NCBI GenBank assembly: GCA_002013415.1
Contig: MAEX01000001.1
Coordinates: 186,001-250,000 of the forward strand
Direction: 5' to 3'
Length of the DNA stretch: 64,000 nt
DNA from: Mycobacterium sp. D16Q14
GTDB lineage: Bacteria; Actinomycetota; Actinomycetes; Mycobacteriales; Mycobacteriaceae
Of this stretch, positions 9,195-20,691 are shown in pieces. Below the pieces are notes generated by a model. That model made no database searches and was not told where the DNA came from. It saw only the letters and a list, made by a program, of their open reading frames with translations. How positions within the stretch are numbered: position 1 is the first letter of the stretch; each line of letters opens with the position of its first letter. The translations under genes and the position numbers were made by a program.

Positions 9195-9341
9195 ATGTAT
9201 GGAGGTGTTATTGCAGGTCAGAGACCCGCAGCCCTGCCCGCCGTCATCCGCGCACTCGCCCTCACCGAGGCACAGGTCGTCGACCACGTCGCCCGGCTCG
9301 CCTCCGCCATCGCGAGCCAGCACATCAACACTGCTGATTAG
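9195..9341 (+). CDS. Small 48-residue open frame, possible gene remnant
   Basis: An ATG at 9195 opens a 48-codon frame ending in TAG at 9339-9341. From about codon 12 onward the codons show strong G/C preference at the third position and spell an Ala/Val-rich helix (ALPAVIRALALTEAQVVDHV). That is how real genes in this window look. The first eleven codons do not share this bias and no SD is present, so this may be the 3' end of a deleted gene. It converges with, and overlaps by four bases, the solute-binding protein gene at 9338. No family is recognised. Confidence 0.35.
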   Translation: MYGGVIAGQRPAALPAVIRALALTEAQVVDHVARLASAIASQHINTAD

Positions 9342-10195
9342 CGCAGCAAAATCTGGTGGTCGTTGAGCCAGGTATCCACCACACGCTGGGCGTCCGCGCC
9401 GCTCAACACCTCCCGGGTCATCGCTGCCAGATCACCCGTGGTCAGCTCACCGGCAACCTTGTTGAGCGACAACACCTGAGGTTCGGACAGCTCATTGCGG
9501 CGGTACAACGGCACGACATTGTTGGCCGGAAGCCAGCTCTTCTCGTCGTCAACCAGGGTGACCCCGGCAGTAGGAAGAGCCGGGTTGGCGGTTGACGTCC
9601 AGGCCACTGCCACTTCCCCACGCTTAAGAGCAGCGAAAAGCTCACCAGTACTAGGGAATTGACGCGGATTACCCGTCGAACAGGAGCCGAATCGAACCAC
9701 GGGAGCAGACCCCGAACCCACCTGACCGGCGCGTGCCAGTTCATCGCAATGCCGCGCGAGCCCGGCCAGCGTGGGCTTGGAAGAAGCACTTGTCCCAACA
9801 GTTGGAACCGCCAAGGCTGCGCGATCTTCAGCCGTCCCGTAATCGGCCGCCGCCACACCGGCCGGCAGGGAGGCGATCATGGCCTTGTAGGTGACCTCTT
9901 CGTCACCGCTGGGCCGCTGCTGCGGCGCGAACTGGCGCAGCAGCCTGCCGGTGAATCCGGGTGCCACGCTCGCGATGCCCGTATCCAATTCCGCTACCGG
10001 ATCGGCACTCTCCCGCACCGTGGTGTCGATACCAGTCGCCTTCACCACCGCCGCATAGATGTACGCCAGCACCCGGTACTGCGGTTCATTCGGCGTAACC
10101 ACCGTCAAATACGGTGCCGGGCCATGGTTTTCCGAACAGCCAGCCAGAACGGACACCGCTAGCAGCAGCCCCGCCGTCCATGCGCGAAACGTCAA
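9338..10195 (-). CDS. ABC transporter substrate-binding lipoprotein (OpuAC/ProX-like)
   Basis: About 285 residues. A signal peptide ends in the lipobox LAGC, so the protein is predicted to be lipid-anchored outside the membrane. The body has the periplasmic binding-protein layout of glycine-betaine/choline-type ligands (VTPNEPQYRVLAYIYAAVV, later VAWTSTANPALP). Several aromatic cage residues cannot be confirmed by eye. No permease or ATPase gene is adjacent, so the partner must lie elsewhere or the protein is an orphan. The frame is open to 10279, but that would overlap the malic enzyme by 80 bases. I took TTG 10195, which gives a 20-residue signal sequence; the start is uncertain. Confidence 0.7.
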   Translation of the reverse strand: MTFRAWTAGLLLAVSVLAGCSENHGPAPYLTVVTPNEPQYRVLAYIYAAVVKATGIDTTVRESADPVAELDTGIASVAPGFTGRLLRQFAPQQRPSGDEEVTYKAMIASLPAGVAAADYGTAEDRAALAVPTVGTSASSKPTLAGLARHCDELARAGQVGSGSAPVVRFGSCSTGNPRQFPSTGELFAALKRGEVAVAWTSTANPALPTAGVTLVDDEKSWLPANNVVPLYRRNELSEPQVLSLNKVAGELTTGDLAAMTREVLSGADAQRVVDTWLNDHQILLR

Positions 10196-10199
10196 ACGG

Positions 10200-11363
10200 C
10201 TAGTCGCTCTCGTGCGCAACAGCCTGGACAGCCGCGGCCACGGCGGGTCCGACACGCGGATCCAGCGGGCTGGGCACAATCTTGTTGGGCGCCAGATCGG
10301 GCTCCGCCACCGAGAAGATTGCCTCGGCCGCAGCCACTTTCATCCGCTCGGTGATCTTGGTGGCCTCGGCGTCCAATGCCCCGCGGAATACGCCGGGGAA
10401 TGCCAGAACGTTGTTGATCTGGTTCGGGAAATCGCTGCGCCCGGTCGCGACGATCGCCGCGTACTTGGCCGCCACGTGCGGGTGAATCTCGGGATCGGGG
10501 TTCGAGCACGCGAAGACAATGCTCTCGTCGGCCATAGTCGCGATGAGTGACTCGTCGACCTTTCCAGCCGAAACACCCAGGAACACATCGGCACCCGCGA
10601 GCGCCTCCGCCTGTCCGCCGGTGAGACCGCGCGGGTTGGTGCGCGCGGCAAGATCCACCTTGAACTCGTTGAGGTCGTCGCGGCCGGAATGCACGATGCC
10701 CTTCGAGTCCAGCACCGTGACGTCGGTGATGCCGTCGGCCAGCAGGATGTTCGCGCACGCGACGCCCGCCGCACCCGCACCGGATATCACCACCTTGAGC
10801 GACTGCTGGTCGCGGCCCAACACCCGCGACGCACCCATGAGCGCGGCCAACACCACGATGGCGGTGCCGTGCTGGTCGTCGTGCATCACCGGACAGTCCA
10901 GCGCCTCGATCACGCGCCGCTCGATTTCGAAACAGCGCGGCGCCGAGATGTCCTCCAGGTTGACCGCACCGAAGGTGGGGCGCAGCCGGATCAGCGTCTC
11001 GACGATCTCGTCGGGATCCTTGGTGTCGAGCACGATCGGGATGGAATTGAGCCCGGCGAAGGTCTTGAACAGCGCGCTCTTGCCCTCCATGACGGGAAGT
11101 GATGCCGACGGACCGATATCGCCGAGACCGAGTACCGCGCTACCGTCACTGACCACCGCGACCAGGCGGTGCGCCCACGTGTACTTCTTGGCCAGGCTGG
11201 GGTCGGCGGCGATGGCCCGCGACACCTGTGCGACACCCGGGGTATAGGCGATCGACAGTGCACGCTGCGTATCCAGCGGCGACTTGAGCTCTACCGACAG
11301 CTTCCCGTCGATATGCGCTTCGAAAATCTCTTCATCTGTCACGACAACGTCGGATGCGGTCAC
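10200..11363 (-). CDS. NAD(P)-dependent malic enzyme (oxaloacetate-decarboxylating)
   Basis: Length 387 fits the short bacterial malic enzymes, which convert malate to pyruvate, CO2 and NAD(P)H. Visible are the N-terminal malic domain with SIAYTPGVAQV and VVSDGSAVLGLGDIGP, the metal-binding region MHDDQHGTA, and the nucleotide-binding loop VVISGAGAAGVA. The C-terminal SRSDFPNQINN-like segment is also typical. The start is GTG at 11363. The lipoprotein gene follows within five bases and may be co-transcribed, though no metabolic link is clear. Confidence 0.9.
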   Translation of the reverse strand: MTASDVVVTDEEIFEAHIDGKLSVELKSPLDTQRALSIAYTPGVAQVSRAIAADPSLAKKYTWAHRLVAVVSDGSAVLGLGDIGPSASLPVMEGKSALFKTFAGLNSIPIVLDTKDPDEIVETLIRLRPTFGAVNLEDISAPRCFEIERRVIEALDCPVMHDDQHGTAIVVLAALMGASRVLGRDQQSLKVVISGAGAAGVACANILLADGITDVTVLDSKGIVHSGRDDLNEFKVDLAARTNPRGLTGGQAEALAGADVFLGVSAGKVDESLIATMADESIVFACSNPDPEIHPHVAAKYAAIVATGRSDFPNQINNVLAFPGVFRGALDAEATKITERMKVAAAEAIFSVAEPDLAPNKIVPSPLDPRVGPAVAAAVQAVAHESD

Positions 11364-11426
11364 AGCGTGAGACTACTGGCCGCCGTGGAGGTCACTTCTC
11401 GCGACTCTGGAACTGTGAGCGGCCCG

Positions 11427-12038
11427 TTACGCGCCCGCCACGAATCCCCGCACCGACTCGGCGATCATCTGCACCGCGATGGCCGCCAGTAACAAACCGG
11501 CCACCCGGGCCAACAGCATGATTCCGCCCTCCCGCAGCACCCTGATCAGCACCGTTGAGAATCGCAGCGTCAGATACAGCACCAGGTGCACGCACAGAAT
11601 CGCCGCACCGATGGCCAGATATGTACCCATCTGCCCCTGCGCCTGACGGACCGCGATGATGGTCGCCGCGATGGCGCCCGGGCCTGCCATCAGCGGAGTA
11701 CCGAGCGGCACCAGGGCCACATTGACCCCGCTGTCGGCGTTCTGGCTGGTGGCGCCGCCCATCAAAAGGGACAGGCCGGTGATGAGCAGCAGCAGGCCGC
11801 CGGCACCCTGCAGCGCGGGCACACCTATATGTAGGTAGGTCAGGATCGCCTGGCCACCGATCGCGAACATCGAGATGACGGTCAACGAGACTGCCGGCGC
11901 CTGCCAGGCGGCGCGATGTCGCTCGGCGGCGGGCTGGCGGCCCGTCAGCGACAGAAACACCGGTACCGCACCCGGGGGGTCCATGATCACCACCAGAGTG
12001 ATGAACACTGAGGTGAACACCGCGATGTCGAAGGTCAC
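11427..12038 (-). CDS. MarC family integral membrane protein
   Basis: The 203-residue protein contains about six hydrophobic helices and the family signatures MDPPGAVPVFLSLT near the N-terminus and LVPLGTPLMAGPGAI in the middle. MarC/UPF0056 proteins are multi-pass inner-membrane proteins of uncertain function; an early link to multiple antibiotic resistance in E. coli was not upheld. The gene is divergent from corA with a 95-base spacer. The start ATG 12038 gives a complete first helix. Confidence 0.87.
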   Translation of the reverse strand: MTFDIAVFTSVFITLVVIMDPPGAVPVFLSLTGRQPAAERHRAAWQAPAVSLTVISMFAIGGQAILTYLHIGVPALQGAGGLLLLITGLSLLMGGATSQNADSGVNVALVPLGTPLMAGPGAIAATIIAVRQAQGQMGTYLAIGAAILCVHLVLYLTLRFSTVLIRVLREGGIMLLARVAGLLLAAIAVQMIAESVRGFVAGA

Positions 12039-12133
12039 GACTTCAGTGTCCCAGGCCGCCCCACAGCTTCGCGGGTTACCATCGCGCGGAACGGTTCCGG
12101 AGAACGATTGGTTGCGAGCAGGGAGCCCACATC

Positions 12134-13228
12134 ATGGCGCGATTTCCGTCGGTCAATCCGTCGTCGTTGCGTACACCTATCCGTGGCCGTGAACCAGAAA
12201 CCGATGCCAAACGCATCCCGGTTCCGCTCGCCCGCGCCATTGTCGACTGCGGCGTCTACGTCGACGGGGTCCGGCTGCCGGGCAAGTACACGCCGACCGC
12301 CGCGCTGGAGAAGGTGCGCTCACTGGATCGCGGGTTCGTCTGGGTGGGCCTGCACGAACCCGACGAACATCAGATGGAGGCGGTCGCTCAGCCTTTCGGG
12401 CTACACCGGCTGGCCGTCGAGGATGCCGTGCACGCACACAACCGCCCGAAGCTCGAGCGGTACGACGACACCCTGTTCTTGATTCTCAAGACCGTGAATT
12501 ACGTTGAACACGAATCCATCTCTTCCGCCCGTGAGATCGTGGAGACCGGCGAGATCATGATCTTCGTGGGCGGCGACTTCGTGGTAACGGTGCGCCACGG
12601 CGACCACAGCGGGTTGGCTAAGGTGCGCGCCCAGATGGACTCCGATCCCGACCACATGCGGCTAGGTCCGTACGCCGTGATGCACGCCATCGCCGACCGC
12701 GTGGTCGACTCCTACATGGAGGTCTCTGATCTCGTCGAGACTGATATCGACGCGATGGAGCAGAACGTCTTCTCACCCCGGTCCAGCACCGATATCGAAC
12801 ATATCTACATGCTCAAGCGCGAGGTGGTGGAGCTGCGTCGCGCGATCAGCCCGCTGACGGGAGCACTCAGCAAGCTCACCCAGGACCACAACGACCTAAT
12901 CACCAAGGAAGTCCGCCGGTATCTACGTGACGTGCTGGATCATCAGAGCCACGCGGCCGATCAGATCGGCAGCTACGACGAGATGCTCACCTCCCTGGTG
13001 AATGCGGCCCTGGGCAAAGTGGCCATGCAGCAGAACACCGATATGCGCAAGATCAGCGCATGGGTGGGGATCGCCGCATTTCCGACCATGCTCGCTGGCA
13101 TCTATGGGATGAACTTCGAGCACATGCCCGAATTAGCAGAACCGGCCGCCTACCCGGTCGTTCTGCTTGTCATGGTCGTTGTATGCACGCTGCTGTACCG
13201 GAACTTCCGAAAGAACGGGTGGCTATAG
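12134..13228 (+). CDS. corA: CorA-type magnesium/cobalt transporter
   Basis: A 364-residue member of the CorA family of divalent metal channels. There is a large acidic, coiled cytosolic N-terminal domain, then two C-terminal membrane helices. The diagnostic YGMNFEHMPE loop lies between them at about residues 324-333, with the GMN motif intact. AGGGAG lies eight bases before the ATG. In M. tuberculosis corA also sits beside sugC, convergent with it, and the same arrangement is kept here with one extra gene between them. Confidence 0.95.
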   Translation: MARFPSVNPSSLRTPIRGREPETDAKRIPVPLARAIVDCGVYVDGVRLPGKYTPTAALEKVRSLDRGFVWVGLHEPDEHQMEAVAQPFGLHRLAVEDAVHAHNRPKLERYDDTLFLILKTVNYVEHESISSAREIVETGEIMIFVGGDFVVTVRHGDHSGLAKVRAQMDSDPDHMRLGPYAVMHAIADRVVDSYMEVSDLVETDIDAMEQNVFSPRSSTDIEHIYMLKREVVELRRAISPLTGALSKLTQDHNDLITKEVRRYLRDVLDHQSHAADQIGSYDEMLTSLVNAALGKVAMQQNTDMRKISAWVGIAAFPTMLAGIYGMNFEHMPELAEPAAYPVVLLVMVVVCTLLYRNFRKNGWL

Positions 13229-13232
13229 CGCG

Positions 13233-13853
13233 CTATCGCGGCTGTGCGTGAGCGCGCGACGGATCCATCACGTCGATATCGGCCTGCCGCCACGCGTCTC
13301 TCAACGCCTCTGCTCCCTTGAGCCGCACCCAGGCCGCCTCGTTGGCGGTGATGGGCACCGCTGCCAGGAACCGCACCGGCGAGAGCGGTTCGGGCAAAGG
13401 AAGATCCGGAATATCCCCGTCCTGCAACAGCACCGCGGTGTACGCCTGTCGGGCCGGATCGTCCCAGAGTGACTGGCCGAGATCGACCAGCGCATCCTCG
13501 CTGAGCACCAACCCTTCCACCGCCGGCGACGCCGCCAGCACCGCAAGAGATCGGGCCAGGCCGGGAAATACACTGCCACGCAGGCTGATCGACACTTCGG
13601 CACGCGGTCCCAGTTCCTCGGAGGTCAGCATCTCCCCCGGGTCGCTCATCGGGTACCGCGATGACCCCACGGAGACGAAATGCGACACCCCGGCGTCATC
13701 GGGGCCATACCGCAGCAGCTCGTAAGGTTCGGACCCAAGAAAGGTAACCGAGGCCGAATCCGACTCCCCCGCACCGAGAGTGGCGAAATGACTGGACAGA
13801 TGCGCGAGCACCTGACGGACAATCTCGTCCGAGTTCATTCCAGCGCTGTTCAC
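13233..13853 (-). CDS. Suppressor-of-fused (SUFU) domain protein
   Basis: The 206-residue protein resembles bacterial SUFU-like proteins: a compact alpha/beta domain with YGPDDAGVSHFVSVGSSRYPM near residues 48-68 and a later FLAAVPITANEAAWV segment. Bacterial members are soluble and often sit beside immunity or toxin genes, but no toxin is visible here. The GTG start overlaps the last codons of sugC (GTGA), so it is translationally coupled to the trehalose importer; an ATG at 13838 is an alternative start. Function is not known. The family call rests on pattern recall. Confidence 0.55.
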   Translation of the reverse strand: MNSAGMNSDEIVRQVLAHLSSHFATLGAGESDSASVTFLGSEPYELLRYGPDDAGVSHFVSVGSSRYPMSDPGEMLTSEELGPRAEVSISLRGSVFPGLARSLAVLAASPAVEGLVLSEDALVDLGQSLWDDPARQAYTAVLLQDGDIPDLPLPEPLSPVRFLAAVPITANEAAWVRLKGAEALRDAWRQADIDVMDPSRAHAQPR

Positions 13854-15034
13854 TCGCCGATGGCGGGCAGGGAAAGGTTCTCCCCCGACGCGGCATCGAA
13901 GATCACCAGCTTGCCGGTGTCGATGATCAGCTCAATGGACTGTCCCTCCACGACCTTCGACGACGCCGAAAGCCTTGCCACGAATTCGTTCTCGCCAACT
14001 TCGGATTCCTGAGCCAGTTCCGTCAGCTCTTCCGAATGCGCCGCGCCGCCCTCTGTGGTGAAGTGCACGTACTTGTCCGAACCCAGCGACTCCACTACAT
14101 CGGCGTTGACGGTGAGGGTCAACCCGGTGATCCGTTTGTAGGTGTCGACCAGGGCGGCGTCCTCGAACTGCTCGGGCCTAATGCCCACGATCACATCGCC
14201 GCCCAGGACGCCGGCCTTCCTGGCAGAGACGTTCGCGTACACGCTCGCCTCGAGTGTCACCTCGCCGAAGGGCAGCTGTACACCGATGTCGGTGAGTGTC
14301 GCCGGAAAGAAGTTCATGGCCGGGGAGCCGATGAAACCCGCCACGAACAAGTTGGCAGGTGTGTCGTACAGTTCCTGGGGCGCTCCGATCTGTTGCACCT
14401 TTCCCGCGCGCAGCACCACCACTCGATCCCCGAGCGTCATCGCCTCGGTCTGGTCGTGGGTGACGTAGACGGTGGTGGTGCCCAACCGCTTTTGCAGCCG
14501 CGCGATCTCGGTACGCATCTGCACCCGCAGTTTCGCATCGAGATTGGACAACGGTTCGTCCATCAAGAACGCCTTCGGGCTGCGCACGATCGCACGGCCC
14601 ATCGCTACTCTCTGTCGCTGACCGCCAGAGAGGTTGGCGGGCTTGCGATCCAGATAGTCGGTCAGATCCAGGATCTTCGCAGCCTCTTCGACCTTGGCAT
14701 TGACGTCGGCCTTGCTCATCTTGGTCAGGGTCAGCGGAAAGGCGATGTTCTGCCGCACCGTCATGTGCGGATACAACGCGTACGACTGGAAGACCATCGC
14801 GATATCGCGGTCCTTGGGCGCCTTCTCGTTGACCCGCTCACCGGCGATCGTGAGCTCACCGGAGGAGATTTCTTCAAGTCCGGCAATCATGTTCAGCGTC
14901 GTCGACTTACCGCACCCCGAGGGTCCGACCAGGATGATGAACTCGCCGTCCGCGATGTTCAGGCTGACGTCCTGTACCGCCGCGGAACCGTCCGCGTACG
15001 TCTTGGACACCTGGTCGAGCACAATCTCAGCCAT
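13850..15034 (-). CDS. sugC: Trehalose ABC importer ATPase SugC
   Basis: The 394-residue ATPase of the MalK/UgpC class. Walker A GPSGCGKST spans residues 37-45, Q-loop VFQSY 81-85, signature LSGGQ 135-139, Walker B AFLMDEP 155-161, and the H-loop is in VYVTHDQTEA. A C-terminal OB-type regulatory domain (TOBE) covers about 240-394. It is the last transporter gene of lpqY-sugA-sugB-sugC. In mycobacteria this system retrieves trehalose released during trehalose-mycolate processing. It starts two bases after the sugB stop. Confidence 0.96.
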   Translation of the reverse strand: MAEIVLDQVSKTYADGSAAVQDVSLNIADGEFIILVGPSGCGKSTTLNMIAGLEEISSGELTIAGERVNEKAPKDRDIAMVFQSYALYPHMTVRQNIAFPLTLTKMSKADVNAKVEEAAKILDLTDYLDRKPANLSGGQRQRVAMGRAIVRSPKAFLMDEPLSNLDAKLRVQMRTEIARLQKRLGTTTVYVTHDQTEAMTLGDRVVVLRAGKVQQIGAPQELYDTPANLFVAGFIGSPAMNFFPATLTDIGVQLPFGEVTLEASVYANVSARKAGVLGGDVIVGIRPEQFEDAALVDTYKRITGLTLTVNADVVESLGSDKYVHFTTEGGAAHSEELTELAQESEVGENEFVARLSASSKVVEGQSIELIIDTGKLVIFDAASGENLSLPAIGE

Positions 15035-15036
15035 CG

Positions 15037-15875
15037 CTAACCCTTCACTGCACCGGAGGTCAACCCGGCAACGATCCGTCGTTGGAATATGAGCACGAAG
15101 ATGATGATCGGCACCGTGATGACGATGGCGCCCGCGGCAATCGATCCGGTGGGCTCCTCGAATTGCGAACTACCGGTGAAGTTCGCGATGGCGACCGGCG
15201 CGGTGATGGAGCGGTCCGTCGCCGTCAGCGAGATCGCCAGCAGCAGGTCGTTCCAGGCGAAGATGAACACCAGGATCGCGGACGTGACGATGCCCGGCGT
15301 GGCCAACGGGGCGATAACCTTCCAGAAAGCCTGCGCCGGTGTGGCGCCATCCATCTTGGCCGCCTTCTCCAGTTCCCAAGGGATCTCACGGAAGAACGCC
15401 GAGAGCGTGTAGATGGCCAGGGGTAACGCGAAGGTGATGTACGGGATGATCAGCCCCGGCCAGGTGTCGAACAGGCCGACCGAGCGCTCGATATTGAAAA
15501 TTGGTGTCACCAGCGAGATCTGCGGGAACATCGCGATGAGCAGGGCCGCACCGACGAGCGCCTTCTTCCCGGGGAAGTCCAGCCGTGCCACCGCGTAGGC
15601 GGCCATGGTGCCCACGCTGACGGCGATCACCGTCGCGATGAGCCCGATGCCGATGGAGTTCACCAATGCCGAGGTGAACACGCTCCCGCTGAAGATGCCA
15701 CGGTAGTTATCGAGCGTCACCGGCCACGGGAAGAACTTGCCGTCCTTGACCGTCGAGGTGGGTTTGAGCGAAAGACTCAGCACCCACAGCACCGGCACCA
15801 GTGCGTAACAGAGCACCAAAACATCGGCGATCGCCCACCCCGACAACTGCCGAGCACGCGCTGGATTCGTGCGGG

Positions 15876-15879
<4 letters not shown>
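15037..15879 (-). CDS. sugB: Trehalose ABC importer permease SugB
   Basis: A 280-residue MalG-type permease with about six membrane helices. The cytoplasmic EAA loop that contacts SugC is seen as [21 protein letters not shown] at about residues 172-192. The start overlaps the sugA stop by four bases. It forms the membrane channel with SugA. Confidence 0.94.
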
Positions 15880-18324
<2,445 letters not shown>

Positions 18325-18399
18325 TCGGTGCGCGCATCCCATTATCCGGGGCGCGGGCAACGCCGCAGGCCAGCGCCATCCGGCACCAGCCGACGGAGC

Positions 18400-18921
18400 C
18401 TAGATAGCTAGCTTGGCCAACAGGTCGCGCGCGGCCTCGGCCTGCGCCGGCTCGCACAACACGTCATATCGTCCCGCGACGAGCTGCATGGTTGATGCGA
18501 AATCCCTAGTGCCCCTCGTCATCGCGTAGGGCACCGCGGCAGTGACCAACCCGAAGACCAATCCGACGGTAAGTCCCACGACGAGCGAGCCGGCCAGATT
18601 TGTGCTGAACATCCCCAGCACCAGGCCGATGAACAGGCCCAGCCAGGCTCCGCTGAGCATGCCCCCGCCCAGCACCTTGGGCCACGACAATCTCCCGGTC
18701 ACCCGCTCGACCTGCATCAGATTCACTCCGACGATGGTGACGTTCTCGACCGGGAATTGCTGATCGGACAAATAGTCAACGGCGCGCTGAGCCTCCGCGT
18801 ACGTCGGGTACGAACCGATGGGCCAGCCTTGTGGCGGCGTCGGCAGGGACAACGACGAAGACAATGGGGAACGCGATGACGTCGAGCGCTGTTGTTGCCC
18901 GGGGGTGAGCGGTTGTCCCAC
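18400..18921 (-). CDS. General-stress-type membrane protein (Rv1234-like)
   Basis: The 173-residue protein has a soluble N-terminal part (TYAEAQRAVDYLSDQQFPVENVTIVG pattern near residues 40-65) of the general stress protein 17M-like type, followed by two strongly hydrophobic, Gly-rich helices at about 85-130. GTG 18921 is preceded by AGGAGG nine bases away and gives a length close to the M. tuberculosis counterpart. The function is unknown; the gene is conserved between lpqY and the following proline-rich membrane protein. Confidence 0.78.
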   Translation of the reverse strand: MGQPLTPGQQQRSTSSRSPLSSSLSLPTPPQGWPIGSYPTYAEAQRAVDYLSDQQFPVENVTIVGVNLMQVERVTGRLSWPKVLGGGMLSGAWLGLFIGLVLGMFSTNLAGSLVVGLTVGLVFGLVTAAVPYAMTRGTRDFASTMQLVAGRYDVLCEPAQAEAARDLLAKLAI

Positions 18922-19069
18922 GAGTTCGGCCCTCCTGCAGAAAGTCAGTGATGCATAGCTAGCACTCATTTAACGCCCGACCGCACCAGATGGTGCCCCT
19001 TTGGCCGCTACCTGCGATTTTCCGACCGCAGCACGGCCAGAAACCCCCTCGATACGCTAAGTTTGCGCC

Positions 19070-19717
19070 ATGACTACCCCGGGCAACGAATCCTCCGGCA
19101 CCGGTCCCGACGCTTCGTCTGGATACGAGTACCCGTCCCTGGAACAGTCCGCCCCGCCGGCCGATGCCGCGTCCACGGCCAGCCAGGTACCGCCGGGTAT
19201 TCCACCGGCGTGGGAGACCCCCGGAGCCCCGCCGTCCTACCCTGCCTATCCACCCACGTACCCGACCGCGCCGCCCGCCTATCCCACCGCGCCACCGCCG
19301 TACCCGACGACACCGCCCGCATATCCCTCTCAATACGGCCAGGCATATCCCCCGTATCCGTCGGGTCAACCGGGCGCGTACCCGCCACCGGGTTATCCCG
19401 CCGCAGGCGGTTATCCCGGATATCCGCCGCCCGGGTACGCCGACCCGTACGGGTATGGCGCATATGGGCAGACCGGCGGCACCAACCCGCTGGCCATCGG
19501 ATCTCTGATCGCGTCGATCGTCGGCGTCTTTTGCGGTATCGGATCGATCGCCGGCGTCATCATGGGCTTCATCGCGCTCAACCAGCTCAAAACCTCACCG
19601 CAGGACGGCAAGGGTGTGGCCATCGCCGGAATCATCATCGGAGCCGCGGTCATTGTGTTCTGGGTGCTGATCATGATCATCGGCATTGCTTCGGGCGGCA
19701 GCTCGAGTTCGTATTAG
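19070..19717 (+). CDS. Pro/Tyr-rich DUF4190 membrane protein (Rv1233c-like)
   Basis: Of 215 residues, the first ~140 are low-complexity, with PPAYPT, PPPYPT and GYPGYPPPGY repeats rich in Pro, Tyr and Gly. The rest is a DUF4190 domain with two membrane helices (IGSLIASIVGVFCGIGSIAG and AIAGIIIGAAVIVFWVLI). The disordered tail should lie on the cytoplasmic side and may be a scaffold or phosphorylation target, by analogy with other mycobacterial Pro-rich membrane proteins; that is inference. It converges with the lyase gene, overlapping its end by four bases. Confidence 0.82.
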   Translation: MTTPGNESSGTGPDASSGYEYPSLEQSAPPADAASTASQVPPGIPPAWETPGAPPSYPAYPPTYPTAPPAYPTAPPPYPTTPPAYPSQYGQAYPPYPSGQPGAYPPPGYPAAGGYPGYPPPGYADPYGYGAYGQTGGTNPLAIGSLIASIVGVFCGIGSIAGVIMGFIALNQLKTSPQDGKGVAIAGIIIGAAVIVFWVLIMIIGIASGGSSSSY

Positions 19718-20667
19718 CCCGTCGGGGGCTCGAACGGGGGCGCCTGCCGCGCCATCCCTGCAGCACGGCCCTTGCCCGCGATCACCAGCGCCATCTTGCG
19801 GCTGGCCTCGTCGATCATCTCGTCTCCCAGCATCACCGCGCCGCGTGCACCACCCGCCACCGAGGTGTGCCACTGATAGGCGTCCAGGATGAGCTCAGCC
19901 CTGTCGTAGTCCTCCTGGCGCGGGCTGAAGATCTCGTTGCCCGCCTCGATCTGCGCGGGGTGCAGCACCCATTTCCCGTCGAAGCCCAGTGCGGCCGAAC
20001 GACTCGCCGCGACCCGAAAGGCAGCGACGTCACGAACCTTGAGATAGGGGCCGTCGATGGCATCGATTCCATGCGCCCGCGCCGCCACCAGGATGGTCAT
20101 CAGCACGTGGTGATACGCCTCGCCGTCATAGCCGGGAGGCTGCTCTCCCACCACCAGGGTGCGCATGCCAAGGCTGGCCATGAAGTCGGCAGGGCCGAAG
20201 ACCAACGACCGCACCCGCGGGCTTGCCGATGCGATCGCGTCGATGTTAGTGAGTCCTTCGGCGTTTTCGATCTGCGCCTGGATGCCTATCGCGCCCACCT
20301 CAAGCCCGTGTGATCGCTCGACCTGCGTCAGCAGCAGATCCAGCGCCGTGACATGCGAGGCGTGCACGACCTTGGGCAGCAGGATGTTGTCGATGCCGGC
20401 GCCAGCCCGAGAAACAACCTCCACCACATCCGCATAGGTCCACTCGGTGGTCCAGTCATTGACGCGCACCGACCGCAGCTGCCCCGACCATCCCGGCGCG
20501 TTTAAGGCATCGACGATGCGCTGGCGCGCCGCCACCTTGGCGGGTGCCGCGACGGCGTCCTCAAGGTCCAGGAAAATCTCATCCGCCGGAAGGGTTTTCG
20601 CCTTGTCGATCATCTTCTGGCTGCTGCCAGGGACTGCGAGTGTGGTGCGGCGCGGTCGATAGGTCAC
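19714..20667 (-). CDS. HpcH/HpaI aldolase-family CoA-ester lyase (CitE/malyl-CoA lyase-like)
   Basis: The 317-residue protein belongs to the citrate-lyase beta / malyl-CoA lyase family. RTTLAVPGSSQKMIDKA opens the TIM barrel. FLDLEDAVA carries the metal-binding acid, and IQAQIENAEGLTN the second acidic ligand. LVFGPADFMAS and KWVLHPAQIEAGNEIFSP are the usual later motifs. It probably cleaves or forms malyl-CoA, methylmalyl-CoA or citramalyl-CoA-type esters; the substrate is not fixed by sequence. The start is GTG at 20667. It is 24 bases downstream of an MpaB-like gene on the same strand and may be co-transcribed. Confidence 0.85.
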   Translation of the reverse strand: MTYRPRRTTLAVPGSSQKMIDKAKTLPADEIFLDLEDAVAAPAKVAARQRIVDALNAPGWSGQLRSVRVNDWTTEWTYADVVEVVSRAGAGIDNILLPKVVHASHVTALDLLLTQVERSHGLEVGAIGIQAQIENAEGLTNIDAIASASPRVRSLVFGPADFMASLGMRTLVVGEQPPGYDGEAYHHVLMTILVAARAHGIDAIDGPYLKVRDVAAFRVAASRSAALGFDGKWVLHPAQIEAGNEIFSPRQEDYDRAELILDAYQWHTSVAGGARGAVMLGDEMIDEASRKMALVIAGKGRAAGMARQAPPFEPPTG

Positions 20668-20691
20668 AGCTAGCCAGCGTAAGGCGCCGCC

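Noticed and set aside
19063..20313. 416-codon plus-strand open frame across the DUF4190 gene and the lyase gene
   Set aside because: It is the complementary or shifted frame of two well-supported genes, with Arg/His-rich composition typical of GC-rich shadow frames.
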